A DNA stretch of 64,000 nt from Stutzerimonas kirkiae (GTDB lineage: Bacteria > Pseudomonadota > Gammaproteobacteria > Pseudomonadales > Pseudomonadaceae), in contig NZ_QJUO01000003.1 in assembly GCF_004327335.1 (NCBI RefSeq), positions 1 to 64,000 of the forward strand, read 5' to 3'. Below the pieces are notes generated by a model. That model did not search any database. It saw nothing but the letters and a program-made list of their open reading frames with translations, and was not told the origin of the DNA. This document shows, in pieces, positions 36,042 through 45,962 of this stretch (position 1 is the stretch's first letter; each line of letters begins with the position of its first letter). The position numbers and the translations under genes are program-made.

Positions 36042-38906
36042 ATGACATTCAGCAACAGCGTGGCCGAGACGCCACCGATGGCGCGCACTAACCTGCACCG
36101 GGCAACTGCCGCAACCCCGTGCGAGCGGGGCATGCCGGCCCTGCGGCCCAACCGGGTGTGGTTGGCCGTGGCCCTGGCGCTGGCCGGTCCGTACGCGCTG
36201 GCGCAGCCAGCCCAGCCTGAACCGCAGGCGCAGAATACCCGGCAGGCCAGCGACACCATGCATACCCTCGATGAGGTGACGGTGATCGGTAGCGCCGAAG
36301 AAGAAAAGAAGATCGGCATTAGCGAGGGGGCTGACCAGGAACTGATCGAACGGCGTAATGCCAGCCATATGAGCGACCTGATCGACCAGATCTCGGGCAC
36401 CTCGGTCAATAGCCTCTATGCGCGGCCGGAAGTGTCGGTAGGCGTGCAGGGTATTGCCGGGCATGGGCGTGTGGCGCAATCGCTCGAGGGCATCACCCAG
36501 AATTTCCATGCCTTTACCAAAGACATTGGGCAAACGGGTTCTATCTTCGTTGACCCCCAGTTCCTGAAGTCCATTGACGTAACCCGGGGGGTCAATAGCA
36601 GCACCGGAAGCCTGGGGAGTTTGGGGGGGGCGGTCGATTTCAAATACCTTGACCTCGATGACATATTGCTTCCCGACAGAAGCATGGGCGGTATGGTTCG
36701 GGGTTCCACCGGGTTCAGCAAATACGCTAACGGCCAGAAAACCTCGGGTTCGGCTTTTCTGGCCAGCCGCACCGAACGCTGGGATTTCATGCTGGGCGCG
36801 TCCGACAGTGAGAATGACGCCTACAGCGTCGGCAGCCATTTCAATGAAGGGGATATGCTGCGCTATACCCATGCCAAGAATTTTGGATTTTGGCTTAACG
36901 ACGGAGCACAACAGCAATCACCGAGCAACTGCCGCTATTCGGGAATACTGGGAATGTCGGGAGGATTCCAGGACGGCTTCCACAATTGCCAGTTCAACAA
37001 GCAGCAAGTGCAATGGCTGAAACAGGCTGCCAAATCAGGCGCGCTGACCGGTACCGAGAAGGAAGGCGATTCCCAGATGCTGAGAGTGCGTCATTACTTC
37101 AACGATGCCTATGACCAGAGTCTGGAACTGTTCGCCACCACCAGCCATGCAAAATACCAGACCGATCAGGAGCCGGAGGTATGGGTGCCGACGGATGGCG
37201 GAAATGCCTATTGGGGGAAGAAGATCTGGTCTGTCGGCGCGGAATTGGACAATCAGGTGATCAGTCTGAAATACAAGGGGGCCTTTTCCGATTGGGTCAA
37301 CCCGGAAGTGCATTTTTATCACGAAAAGCAGGAACGAGAACAGCGCTGGACAGGTGTCCCAGGTTCATACGGCATGGGAGAACCCATGCATTATTTCGTC
37401 GAAAATGCATCGAACGGATTGAAGATCAGCAACGCCAGTCATTTCGATGCACCGAAGATAGGTCCTCTGCGGCTGGATACCGGGCTGGAATTACGGCGCA
37501 CGGATAAAGAAGTCGACAGTCTGACCGAGGATCAGTGGTATCAAAAGCATCAGCAAAGCCTGGGGTACGATTATAAGGAGCTGGTATGGGATCCGGATTC
37601 CCGCAACGATACCCTGGCGCTGGCGTTAGCATTAAGCACCGAGGACAGCGGCCCATGGCAGGCCAGCGTTGGGGTTGGCTGGCAGCGCGTATCAATGGAC
37701 GTCTATTCGCCGATGTTCGAGTCCGGGAATATCACCAAGGCGGGTACACTGCCAACTTACGGATCTCTTAGAAATCTTTATCGCAGCCAGGGGTATTCGT
37801 CCAGCGAGGCCCGGCAAATGGCTTTGGCTGCAGCATCGGAATATATCAAAGATTTTCATATCGATGATGATAGCGGTGACACTCGCTATATTTCTGACAA
37901 CCAGAAGCATAACTACAACCTGAAGTCAGCCAATTTCGGGCTGCAATATACCCGGCCGGGTTCCGGTCTGACCACCTACGCCAGCATCGGCTACGGCGAG
38001 CGCGCGCCCACCAGCAATGAAATGTATATCAACGGCGTGTGGATGAGACAGGGCTTTACCGCCAACCCCGACCTAGAACCGGAAAAAAATATATCCCTGC
38101 AACTGGGCGCGAATTACCAGCGTGCCGGTTGGCTGGCGCGCGAAGATAAGATCGATGTGGGCGTCGGCTTCTACCGCAACCATATCCGTAATTATATTGG
38201 CTACGGCCCTATCGTAAGAAGTGGTGAGCCGCTTAACGAACAGGGCGGTACGCAGGTAGCCAACAGTTACGTCGCCAATGTCAATAATCTGGAGACTGTG
38301 ATTCGCCAGGGGTTCGAGCTAAATCTGGCCTATCGCCAGCCGCTGTTCTATCTGCGCGGTAATTTGACCATTCCGCTACGCCACGACAACAAGATGTGCA
38401 GTTGGCAGTCGCCTAGCGGGCAAGCTTATTACAGGAGCACGGATACTGATGACAACACCGTCTATACCCCGATGGGCAAGGGCAAACGCCTGTGCTATTC
38501 CGGCTGGAACTGGATGGAAACCAGCCTGATCGAGCCGATCCGCGGCAGCCTGACCGCCGCGCTGACGCCCTATGAGGGCAAGCTGGAACTGGGCGCCACC
38601 ACGCATTTCCGCGGCAAACAGCGCGCCGCCTACTATTACGTCGATAGCGTTCAAAGCTCTGGCAGCGCTCATCCCGGCAATAGTTCTTCGGCAGCGTTGC
38701 CGAGTGACAATGGCTGGATAGATGCCTATCTCTGGCCCAGGGTGGTCAAGCTGGATTTGTTCGCCAACTACCGTTTCAACGAGCAGCTCAAGGTCGGCCT
38801 CTATCTGGCCAACCTGACCGACGAGATGGAGGCCACGCCGACCACGCTGGGCTACAACTTCTACCCCGGCCGCACCCTGACCGGCAATCTGGAGTACCGC
38901 TTTTAG
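36042..38906 (+). CDS. TonB-dependent receptor, probable ferric-chelate or heme type
   Basis: This 954-residue outer-membrane receptor takes up a large ligand with energy from TonB. A long N-terminal extension precedes a hydrophobic signal segment (VWLAVALALAGPYALAQ near 43-60). The TonB-box-like HTLDEVTVIGSA and the plug follow (GVQGIAGHGRVAQSLEGITQNF near 138, GSLGSLGGAVDFKYLD near 188). It ends with a barrel and a terminal Phe in NLEYRF. The plug resembles heme/hemoglobin-type receptors as well as siderophore receptors, so the ligand is uncertain. The ATG at 36042 follows GGGGGAG. Its middle part is more AT-rich than neighbouring genes, suggesting acquisition. It closes the locus. Confidence 0.85.
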   Translation: MTFSNSVAETPPMARTNLHRATAATPCERGMPALRPNRVWLAVALALAGPYALAQPAQPEPQAQNTRQASDTMHTLDEVTVIGSAEEEKKIGISEGADQELIERRNASHMSDLIDQISGTSVNSLYARPEVSVGVQGIAGHGRVAQSLEGITQNFHAFTKDIGQTGSIFVDPQFLKSIDVTRGVNSSTGSLGSLGGAVDFKYLDLDDILLPDRSMGGMVRGSTGFSKYANGQKTSGSAFLASRTERWDFMLGASDSENDAYSVGSHFNEGDMLRYTHAKNFGFWLNDGAQQQSPSNCRYSGILGMSGGFQDGFHNCQFNKQQVQWLKQAAKSGALTGTEKEGDSQMLRVRHYFNDAYDQSLELFATTSHAKYQTDQEPEVWVPTDGGNAYWGKKIWSVGAELDNQVISLKYKGAFSDWVNPEVHFYHEKQEREQRWTGVPGSYGMGEPMHYFVENASNGLKISNASHFDAPKIGPLRLDTGLELRRTDKEVDSLTEDQWYQKHQQSLGYDYKELVWDPDSRNDTLALALALSTEDSGPWQASVGVGWQRVSMDVYSPMFESGNITKAGTLPTYGSLRNLYRSQGYSSSEARQMALAAASEYIKDFHIDDDSGDTRYISDNQKHNYNLKSANFGLQYTRPGSGLTTYASIGYGERAPTSNEMYINGVWMRQGFTANPDLEPEKNISLQLGANYQRAGWLAREDKIDVGVGFYRNHIRNYIGYGPIVRSGEPLNEQGGTQVANSYVANVNNLETVIRQGFELNLAYRQPLFYLRGNLTIPLRHDNKMCSWQSPSGQAYYRSTDTDDNTVYTPMGKGKRLCYSGWNWMETSLIEPIRGSLTAALTPYEGKLELGATTHFRGKQRAAYYYVDSVQSSGSAHPGNSSSAALPSDNGWIDAYLWPRVVKLDLFANYRFNEQLKVGLYLANLTDEMEATPTTLGYNFYPGRTLTGNLEYRF

Positions 38907-39105
38907 GATTTCTCCGCTTCGAGCCTGGACTGTTGCCTGCTGGAAACCCGCCGTGGCGGGGCTCGGCGGGTAGCGGGCGGGAGCGCTGTTGAAGTCATCA
39001 TGAAATTGAAAGGCATGCCTCCAATTGCCTGCCGATCCGCTGCCCCTCCATGGGCCGTTGCCGGTATCATGTGCGACTTTTCAGGCCGTGCGGTTCAACG
39101 ACGTC

Positions 39106-40008
39106 ATGACTACCCATTATCCGACCATCGCCGATTGTGTCGGCAACACGCCCCTGGTGCGGCTGCAACGCCTGCCGGGTGAAACCAGCAATACCCTGTT
39201 GGTGAAACTGGAGGGCAACAACCCTGCGGGTTCGGTCAAGGACCGGCCGGCGCTGTCGATGATCAACCGGGCCGAGTTGCGTGGCGACATCGCGCCCGGG
39301 GACACGCTGATCGAGGCCACCTCCGGCAACACCGGCATCGCCCTGGCCATGGCGGCGGCGATCAAGGGCTACCGGATGATCCTGATCATGCCGGACAACT
39401 CCAGTGCCGAGCGCAAGGCGGCGATGACCGCCTATGGCGCCGAGCTGATCCTGGTCAGCCAGGAAGAGGGCATGGAGGGCGCGCGCGACCTGGCCTTGAA
39501 GCTGCAGGCGGAAGGGCGTGGCAAGGTGCTGGACCAGTTCGCCAATGGCGACAATCCACAGGCGCACTACACTAGCACCGGCCCCGAGATCTGGCGCCAG
39601 ACCGCTGGCACCATCACCCATTTCATCAGCTCGATGGGCACCACCGGGACCATCATGGGCGTCTCGCGCTACCTCAAGGAGCAGAACCCCGCCGTGCAGA
39701 TCATCGGCCTGCAGCCGCTGGAAGGCTCGGCCATCCCCGGCATCCGCCGCTGGCCGCAGGCGTACCTGCCGAAGATCTTCGAGGCCGAGCGGGTCGATCG
39801 CGTGGTCGATATGTCCCAGCACGAAGCCGAGCAGGTCATGCGCCGCATGGCCCGTGAAGAAGGCATCTTCTGCGGGGTGTCGTCGGGTGGGGCGGTGGCG
39901 GCGGCCCTGCGCTTGTCGCGGGAAGTGGAAAATGCGGTGATCGTGGCCATCATCTGCGATCGTGGCGATCGCTACCTGTCGACTGGTGTCTATGACGCGC
40001 CGGTCTGA
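39106..40008 (+). CDS. cysM: Cysteine synthase B
   Basis: CysM makes cysteine from O-acetylserine and sulfide or thiosulfate. The 300-residue PLP enzyme has the cofactor lysine K45 in NNPAGSVKDRPAL, TSGNTGIALAMAAAIKGY near 70 and GTTGTIMGVSRYL near 180. GIFCGVSSGGAVAAALR near the C-terminus binds the cofactor phosphate side. The start is ATG 39106; an upstream in-frame ATG lacks family sequence. It begins the conserved cysM-rlmD-relA-mazG block found near gacS in Pseudomonas. The uptake locus lies between gacS and cysM. Confidence 0.95.
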   Translation: MTTHYPTIADCVGNTPLVRLQRLPGETSNTLLVKLEGNNPAGSVKDRPALSMINRAELRGDIAPGDTLIEATSGNTGIALAMAAAIKGYRMILIMPDNSSAERKAAMTAYGAELILVSQEEGMEGARDLALKLQAEGRGKVLDQFANGDNPQAHYTSTGPEIWRQTAGTITHFISSMGTTGTIMGVSRYLKEQNPAVQIIGLQPLEGSAIPGIRRWPQAYLPKIFEAERVDRVVDMSQHEAEQVMRRMAREEGIFCGVSSGGAVAAALRLSREVENAVIVAIICDRGDRYLSTGVYDAPV

Positions 40009-40029
40009 ATTCCCTGAAGGAAAACGCTG

Positions 40030-41379
40030 ATGGCCAGGCGTACATCCGGCTTGCGCTTCCAGCCCAGTGGCGGCGAGAAGGCGGCGCAACTGCCGGTGGG
40101 CAAGAAGCAGCGCCTGAGCATCGAGCGCCTGTCCAACGACGGGCGCGGTATCGGTTTCAACGCTGCGCGTACCTGGTTCGTCGAGGGTGCGCTGCCTGGC
40201 GAACAGGTCGAGGCGCGGGTGTTGGCCGCGCGCCGGCAGATTGTCGAGGCGCGTTGCGAGCAGGTGCTGCAGGCCAGCCCGGCACGCCGTGCCGAGACCT
40301 GCCGGCATGCCCGCCAGTGTGGTGGTTGCACACTGCAGCATGCTTCGGCGGAGGATCAACTGGCGCTGAAGCAGGCCGCCCTGGCGGACCATCTGCGCCG
40401 TAGCGGCGGGCTCGAGCCGCAGGACTGGGCGCCGGCCCTGGCTGGCCCCGAATTCGGCTACCGGCGCCGGGCACGGCTGGCGGTACGCTGGGACGAACGC
40501 AATGCCCGCCTGGAGGTCGGTTTTCGCGCCCGTTCCAGCCAGGACATCATCGCCCTGGAGCAATGCCCGGTGCTGGTACGGCCCTTGCAAAATCTCCTGC
40601 CGGACTTGCTTGGCGTCTTGCACGAACTGCAGCGGCCACGGGTGCTCGGGCATATCGAATTGTTCAGCGGTGTCGGCGAAGCGTTGCTGGTGCGCCATAT
40701 CGGTGCGCTGGCGCCGGCGGATCACCAGCGCCTGCTGGCGTTCGCCGTGCAGTACCGCTTGCAACTCTGGCTGCAGGGTGATGGCGAGCCGCAGCCTGTC
40801 GAGGACTATGGCTTCCTCGGCTATCGCCTGGAACCCTGGGCGCTCGAGCTGGCCTGGCGGCCGGGGGATTTCGTGCAGGTGAATGCCGTCGTCAACCAGG
40901 CCATGGTGAAGCAAGCCCTGGACTGGCTGGCATTGCTCCCGGGAGAGCGGGTGCTCGATCTGTTCTGTGGGCTGGGTAATTTCGCCCTGCCGATGGCGCG
41001 TTGCACTGCGCAGGTGGTGGCGGTCGAAGGTGTCGAAGCGATGGTGGCGCGCGCGCGCGAAAATGCCCTGCGCAATGCCTTGGGCAATGTGCACTTTTTC
41101 CAGGCCGATCTGTCGAAGCCGCTGGCCGATGCGCCCTGGGCGGTGGGCGGGTTTTCCGCGGCGCTGCTCGATCCGCCGCGCGAGGGGGCCCTGGAGGTGG
41201 TGCGGCAGGTCGCGGCGCTGGGGGTGCGGCGGCTGGTTTATGTATCCTGCAACCCGGCGACGCTGGCGCGCGACAGCGCCGAACTGATCGCCCAGGGCTA
41301 CCGGCTGAAACGGGCCGGTGTACTGGATATGTTTCCGCAGACTGCGCATGTGGAGGCGATGGCGCTGTTCGAGCGCTGA
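40030..41379 (+). CDS. rlmD: 23S rRNA m5U1939 methyltransferase RlmD
   Basis: RlmD (formerly RumA) methylates U1939 of 23S rRNA. The 449-residue protein has an N-terminal TRAM domain and a [4Fe-4S] cluster site (C91, C97, C100 in [10 protein letters not shown] and a later Cys in LEQCPVL). Its methyltransferase domain has [16 protein letters not shown] near 310, LLDPPREGA near 375 and the catalytic Cys in [13 protein letters not shown]. It starts 22 bases after cysM and probably shares its transcript. Confidence 0.95.
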   Translation: MARRTSGLRFQPSGGEKAAQLPVGKKQRLSIERLSNDGRGIGFNAARTWFVEGALPGEQVEARVLAARRQIVEARCEQVLQASPARRAETCRHARQCGGCTLQHASAEDQLALKQAALADHLRRSGGLEPQDWAPALAGPEFGYRRRARLAVRWDERNARLEVGFRARSSQDIIALEQCPVLVRPLQNLLPDLLGVLHELQRPRVLGHIELFSGVGEALLVRHIGALAPADHQRLLAFAVQYRLQLWLQGDGEPQPVEDYGFLGYRLEPWALELAWRPGDFVQVNAVVNQAMVKQALDWLALLPGERVLDLFCGLGNFALPMARCTAQVVAVEGVEAMVARARENALRNALGNVHFFQADLSKPLADAPWAVGGFSAALLDPPREGALEVVRQVAALGVRRLVYVSCNPATLARDSAELIAQGYRLKRAGVLDMFPQTAHVEAMALFER

Positions 41380-41520
41380 GGGGGGCACCCCGTGTCGGTG
41401 GTCGGCGTGATCCGGCCGGTCCGGCATGCACGTTCGACGAACGTCCGGCTTATGGTTCAATCGGTCGGCATCGAGAATGCCGATAATAGACGCGTAGCGT
41501 CTGCGTAGAGGAATGGCGAG

Positions 41521-43767
41521 ATGGTACAGGTTAGAGCGCTTCAAACGGTCAACGACGACGGCACTGTCAACCTGGAAGGTTGGCTGGATCATGTGTTGTC
41601 GATGGATCCGGCGCTGGACCGGGAGGGCTTGCGCCAGGCCTGCGAGTTCATACACGACGCCGAGCAGCAGGCCGATCTGCGCAACAAGGCGGCAAACACC
41701 GAAGGACTCTCCTGCTACCTGGCCGGCCTGGATATCGCGATCATCCTGGCGGACCTCAAGCTCGACCAGGAAAGCCTGGTGGCGGCGCTGATCTACCGTG
41801 GCGTGCGCGAGGGCAAGGTCGCCCTCGAAGACGTGCGCGGCCGTTTCGGCCCGGTGGTTTCCAAGCTGATCGAGGGTGTGCTGCGCATGGCCGCCATCAG
41901 CGCCAGCCTCAACCCACGGGATTCGCTGGTGCTCGGCAGCCAGACCCAAGTGGACAACCTGCGCAAGATGCTGGTGGCAATGGTCGATGACGTGCGCGTC
42001 GCGCTGATCAAGCTGGCCGAGCGCACCTGTGCCATCCGCACGGTGAAGAACGCCGATGACGAGCGCCGCCTGCGTATTGCCCGCGAGGTCTTCGATATCT
42101 ACGCGCCGCTGGCCCACCGGCTGGGGATCGGCCATATCAAGTGGGAGCTGGAGGACCTGTCCTTCCGCTACCTGGAGCCCGAGCAGTACAAGAAGATCGC
42201 CCAGTTGCTGCATGAGCGCCGCCTCGACCGCGAGCAGTACATCCAGAGTGTGGTGAGGCAACTCAAGGATGAACTGGCGGCCACCGGCATCCAGGCCGAG
42301 ATCGATGGGCGGGCCAAACATATCTACTCGATCTGGCGCAAGATGCAGCGCAAGGGCCTGCAGTTCAGCCAGATCTACGATGTGCGCGCCGTGCGCGTGC
42401 TGGTGCCCGAAGTGCGTGACTGCTACACCACCCTGGGTATCGTGCATACGCTGTGGCGGCATATCCCCCGGGAATTCGACGACTATATCGCCAACCCCAA
42501 GGAGAACGGCTACCGCTCCCTGCATACGGCGGTGCTCGGCCCCGAGGGCAAGGTGCTAGAGGTGCAGATACGCACCCAGGCCATGCACGAGGAAGCGGAA
42601 CTGGGGGTCTGTGCGCACTGGCGCTACAAGGGCACGGATGTCAATTCCGGCTCCAACCATTACGAGGAAAAGATCGCCTGGCTGCGCCAGGTGCTCGAAT
42701 GGCACGAGGAACTCGGCGACATCGGCGGCCTGGCCGAGCAGTTGCGCGGCGATATCGAGCCCGATCGGGTCTATGTCTTCACCCCCGATGGTCACGCCAT
42801 CGACCTGCCCAAGGGCGCCACGCCGCTGGACTTCGCCTATCGCGTGCACACCGAGATCGGCCACAACTGCCGTGGCGCCAAGGTCAACGGGCGCATCGTG
42901 CCGCTCAACTACAGCCTGCAGACCGGCGAGCAGGTCGAGATCATCACCGGCAAGCAGGGCGGGCCGAGCCGCGATTGGCTGAACCCCAACCTGGGCTACG
43001 TCACCTCGAACCGCTCGCGGGCGAAGATCGTGCACTGGTTCAAGCTGCAGGCGCGCGACCAGAACGTCGCCGCCGGGCATGCCTTGCTGGAGCGCGAGTT
43101 GGGGCGCCTGGACTTCCCCTCGGTGGACTTCGAGCGCCTGGCCGAGAAGGCCAACCTGAAGGCCGCCGAGGACATGTTCGCCGCCCTGGGCGCCGGCGAC
43201 CTGCGCCTGGCGCACCTGGTCGGGCTGGCCCAGCAGATGGTCGAGCCGGAACGCGGCGCGGACCAGTTGGAGCTGATCCCGCGCCGTCCGCTCCCGGTCA
43301 AGCCGGGCCGGCGCGACGATGTGCAGATCGAGGGCGTGGGCAACCTGCTGACGCAGATGGCCGGCTGCTGCCAGCCGCTGCCGGGCGACCCGATCGTCGG
43401 TTATATCACCCAGGGCCGTGGCGTCAGTATCCACCGCCAGGACTGTGCCTCGGTGCTGCAACTGGCCGGGCGCGAGCCGGAGCGCATCATCCAGGTCAAC
43501 TGGGGGCCGATACCGGAGAAGACCTATCCGGTGGATATCGTCATCCGTGCCTATGACCGCGCCGGGTTGCTGCGCGACGTTTCGCAGATGCTGCTCAACG
43601 AGCGCATCAACGTGCTTTCGGTGAATACCCGTTCGAACAAGGAGGACAGTACCGCGCAGATGTCGCTGACCATCGAGATTCCCGGCCTGGGCGCGCTGGG
43701 CCGGTTGCTCGGGCGTATTTCCCAGTTGCCGAATATCATCGAAGCGCGTCGCCAGCGGGCCTCATGA
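41521..43767 (+). CDS. relA: GTP pyrophosphokinase RelA
   Basis: RelA makes (p)ppGpp from GTP or GDP and ATP on stalled ribosomes and so triggers the stringent response. The 748-residue protein has an inactive HD-type N-terminal domain and a synthetase domain near 240-360 (AKHIYSIWRKMQRKGL, YDVRAVRVLVP, NPKENGYRSLHTAVLGPEG). A TGS domain follows near 410 (RVYVFTPDGHAIDLPKGATP), and an ACT domain closes the chain (VDIVIRAYDRAGLLRDVSQML near 672). Length matches Pseudomonas RelA. Its stop overlaps the mazG start as ATGA. Confidence 0.97.
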   Translation: MVQVRALQTVNDDGTVNLEGWLDHVLSMDPALDREGLRQACEFIHDAEQQADLRNKAANTEGLSCYLAGLDIAIILADLKLDQESLVAALIYRGVREGKVALEDVRGRFGPVVSKLIEGVLRMAAISASLNPRDSLVLGSQTQVDNLRKMLVAMVDDVRVALIKLAERTCAIRTVKNADDERRLRIAREVFDIYAPLAHRLGIGHIKWELEDLSFRYLEPEQYKKIAQLLHERRLDREQYIQSVVRQLKDELAATGIQAEIDGRAKHIYSIWRKMQRKGLQFSQIYDVRAVRVLVPEVRDCYTTLGIVHTLWRHIPREFDDYIANPKENGYRSLHTAVLGPEGKVLEVQIRTQAMHEEAELGVCAHWRYKGTDVNSGSNHYEEKIAWLRQVLEWHEELGDIGGLAEQLRGDIEPDRVYVFTPDGHAIDLPKGATPLDFAYRVHTEIGHNCRGAKVNGRIVPLNYSLQTGEQVEIITGKQGGPSRDWLNPNLGYVTSNRSRAKIVHWFKLQARDQNVAAGHALLERELGRLDFPSVDFERLAEKANLKAAEDMFAALGAGDLRLAHLVGLAQQMVEPERGADQLELIPRRPLPVKPGRRDDVQIEGVGNLLTQMAGCCQPLPGDPIVGYITQGRGVSIHRQDCASVLQLAGREPERIIQVNWGPIPEKTYPVDIVIRAYDRAGLLRDVSQMLLNERINVLSVNTRSNKEDSTAQMSLTIEIPGLGALGRLLGRISQLPNIIEARRQRAS

Positions 43768-44618
43768 TGGAAAAGCTCGATTCGACTTACCGGCTGGACG
43801 ATCTGCTGCACCTCATGGCGCGCCTGCGCGATCCACGGCATGGCTGCCCGTGGGACTTGCGCCAGGACTATCGCAGCATCGTGCCGCATACCCTGGAAGA
43901 AGCCTACGAAGTGGCGGACACCATCGAGCGCGGCGATTTCCAGCAACTGCCGGGGGAACTGGGCGACCTGCTGTTCCAGGTGGTCTATTACAGCCAGTTG
44001 GGGACGGAGGAGGGGCGTTTCGGTTTCAGCGATGTGGTCGATGGCATCACCCGCAAGCTGATCCGCCGCCACCCCCATGTATTTCCCGATGGCGACCTGT
44101 ATGGCGCGGTCGATCTGCCGCGCCTGGACGAAGAAGCGATCAACCGGCGCTGGGAGGAGATCAAGGCGCAGGAGCGCGCCGAGCGTGCCGAAAGCCCGCA
44201 GCAATTGTCGCTGCTGGATGATGTGCCGGTGGCGCTGCCGGCGCTGAACCGGGCGGCCAGGTTGCAGAAGCGCGCGGCACGGGTCGGCTTCGACTGGCCC
44301 GAGGTGGCGCCGGTGGCGGAGAAGGTTCGCGAGGAACTGAACGAGGTGTTGGCTGCCTCGCAGCCGCAGGCGGTGGCCGAGGAACTGGGCGACCTGCTGT
44401 TTGCCGTAGTGAACCTGGCGCGCCACCTGGATGTGGACCCGGAAGCCGGGCTGCGGGCCGCCAACGAGAAATTCGAGCGACGTTTCCGCTTCATCGAGGA
44501 GCAGCTGCGCCTCCAGGGCAAGGCCATCGAGCAGGCCACCCTGGCTGAGCAGGATGCCCTGTGGGAGCTGTCCAAACAGCATGAGAAGCATGCGCAGGCG
44601 TCGACGGACAGGCTATGA
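43764..44618 (+). CDS. mazG: Nucleoside triphosphate pyrophosphohydrolase MazG
   Basis: MazG hydrolyses NTPs and dNTPs to monophosphates, limiting abnormal nucleotides and modulating the stringent response. The 284-residue protein has two MazG repeats, each with the EExxE..ExxD metal motif. The first is HTLEEAYEVADTIE with GELGDLLFQVVYYSQ near 38-75; the second is VREELNEVL with EELGDLLFAVVNLARHL near 190-225. It overlaps relA by four bases, so the two are coupled. Confidence 0.95.
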   Translation: MMEKLDSTYRLDDLLHLMARLRDPRHGCPWDLRQDYRSIVPHTLEEAYEVADTIERGDFQQLPGELGDLLFQVVYYSQLGTEEGRFGFSDVVDGITRKLIRRHPHVFPDGDLYGAVDLPRLDEEAINRRWEEIKAQERAERAESPQQLSLLDDVPVALPALNRAARLQKRAARVGFDWPEVAPVAEKVREELNEVLAASQPQAVAEELGDLLFAVVNLARHLDVDPEAGLRAANEKFERRFRFIEEQLRLQGKAIEQATLAEQDALWELSKQHEKHAQASTDRL

Positions 44619-44664
44619 TTCGGCCTTTCGTCTGGCGGTGATTGTCACCTGATTGGGGGAGGTT

Positions 44665-45204
44665 ATGGGTCTTTCATTACGCGACCAGTTGCTCAAGGCA
44701 GGGCTGGTCAATGAGAAGCAGGCCAAGCAGGCAGGCAAGCAGCAACAGAAGCAGCAGCGCCTGGAGAAGAAAGGGCAGGTCGAGAAAGATGACTCGCAGC
44801 GCCAGGCCGCCTTGCAGGCCCAGGCCGAGAAACTGGCGCGGGACCAGGAGCTCAATCGCCAGCAGAAGGAAAAGGCCGAGCAGAAGGCGCGTGCCGCCCA
44901 GGTCAAGCAACTGATCGAAACCAGCCGTTTGCCGAAGCTGGATGTCGATGACTACTACAACTTCGTCGATGACAAGAAGGTCAAGCGCCTGTCGGTCAAC
45001 GCGCTGATGCGCGACAAGCTTTCCAGCGGCTCCCTGGCCATCGTGCGCCATGGCGGTGGCTATGAAGTGATTCCGCGCGAAGCCGCGCTGAAGGTGCAGG
45101 AGCGCGACCCGCGGCGTATCGTCCTGCTCAACGAGCGGACCGCGGAGCCTGATGCCGACGATCCCTACGCCGCCTACCAGGTGCCGGATGACCTGATGTG
45201 GTGA
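44665..45204 (+). CDS. DUF2058 (YaiL-like) protein
   Basis: This 179-residue charged protein begins [20 protein letters not shown]. It has a long Lys/Gln/Glu-rich helical region over about 15-90 ([19 protein letters not shown]), probably a coiled coil. The C-terminal domain contains [21 protein letters not shown] and ends YQVPDDLMW. The family is common in gammaproteobacteria and may bind nucleic acid; its function is not settled. The ATG at 44665 follows GGGGGAGG; an in-frame TTG four codons earlier would cover that site. It lies 46 bases after mazG and 20 before ung. Confidence 0.85.
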   Translation: MGLSLRDQLLKAGLVNEKQAKQAGKQQQKQQRLEKKGQVEKDDSQRQAALQAQAEKLARDQELNRQQKEKAEQKARAAQVKQLIETSRLPKLDVDDYYNFVDDKKVKRLSVNALMRDKLSSGSLAIVRHGGGYEVIPREAALKVQERDPRRIVLLNERTAEPDADDPYAAYQVPDDLMW

Positions 45205-45224
45205 GCCATGACGGGGGAGAGGGC

Positions 45225-45920
45225 ATGAGCCAGGATGATCGCATCAAGCTCGAAGCCAGTTGGAAAGAAGCCCTGCATGAGGAATTCCACAAGCCCTATA
45301 TGCAGTCCATCCGCGATTTCCTGCTGCGCGAGAAACAGGCTGGCAAGGTGATCTACCCGCCAGGGCCAAAGATCTTCAGCGCGCTGGACTCCACACCCTT
45401 GGACCGGGTGAAGGTGGTCATCCTCGGCCAGGACCCTTACCACGGTCCGGGCCAGGCCCATGGCCTGTGCTTTTCGGTACAGCCCGGGGTGCCGGCGCCG
45501 CCTTCGTTGCAGAACATCTACAAGGAGCTCAAGCGCGATCTCAACCTTGAGATTCCCGCTCACGGCTATCTGCAGCACTGGGCCGACCAAGGTGTGCTGT
45601 TGCTCAACACCTCCCTGACCGTCGAGCGCGCCCAGGCCGGCTCGCACGCCAAGATCGGCTGGCAGACGTTCACCGACCGGATCATCCAGGTGGTGAGCGA
45701 GCGGCGTCCGCACCTGGTGTTTATCCTCTGGGGCTCGCATGCCCAGAGCAAGGCCCCGCTGATCGACCCTACCCGGCACCTGTTGCTCAAGTCGGTGCAC
45801 CCTTCGCCGCTGTCGGCGCACCGTGGTTTCATCGGCAATGGCCACTTCAGCCGCGCCAACCAGTTCCTGCAGCAGCATGGCATGGAGCCGATAGACTGGC
45901 AGTTGCCAGAGCAGGTCTGA
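45225..45920 (+). CDS. ung: Uracil-DNA glycosylase
   Basis: Ung removes uracil from DNA. The 231-residue protein has the water-activating motif [18 protein letters not shown] with D70 as the catalytic Asp. The uracil-recognition and DNA-minor-groove loop [18 protein letters not shown], with the key His, lies near 194. The ATG at 45225 follows GGGGGAGAG. A perfect hairpin after the stop separates it from the convergent HDOD gene. Confidence 0.97.
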   Translation: MSQDDRIKLEASWKEALHEEFHKPYMQSIRDFLLREKQAGKVIYPPGPKIFSALDSTPLDRVKVVILGQDPYHGPGQAHGLCFSVQPGVPAPPSLQNIYKELKRDLNLEIPAHGYLQHWADQGVLLLNTSLTVERAQAGSHAKIGWQTFTDRIIQVVSERRPHLVFILWGSHAQSKAPLIDPTRHLLLKSVHPSPLSAHRGFIGNGHFSRANQFLQQHGMEPIDWQLPEQV

Positions 45921-45926
45921 CATTGG

Positions 45927-45948
45927 CAGGCCGTCGAGCGACGGCCTG
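45927..45948. terminator. Bidirectional terminator hairpin after ung
   Basis: CAGGCCGTC and GACGGCCTG form a perfect 9-bp stem around GAGC, between the convergent stops of ung and the HDOD gene. The T-run is short (TTGG), so termination may be partial. Confidence 0.65.
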
Positions 45949-45962
45949 TTGGCCTGAAGCGA

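Noticed and set aside
39067-42525. A 1152-codon minus-strand frame across cysM, rlmD and relA.
   Set aside because: All three plus-strand genes have catalytic motifs in order. The antisense frame has no domain and no ribosome-binding site.
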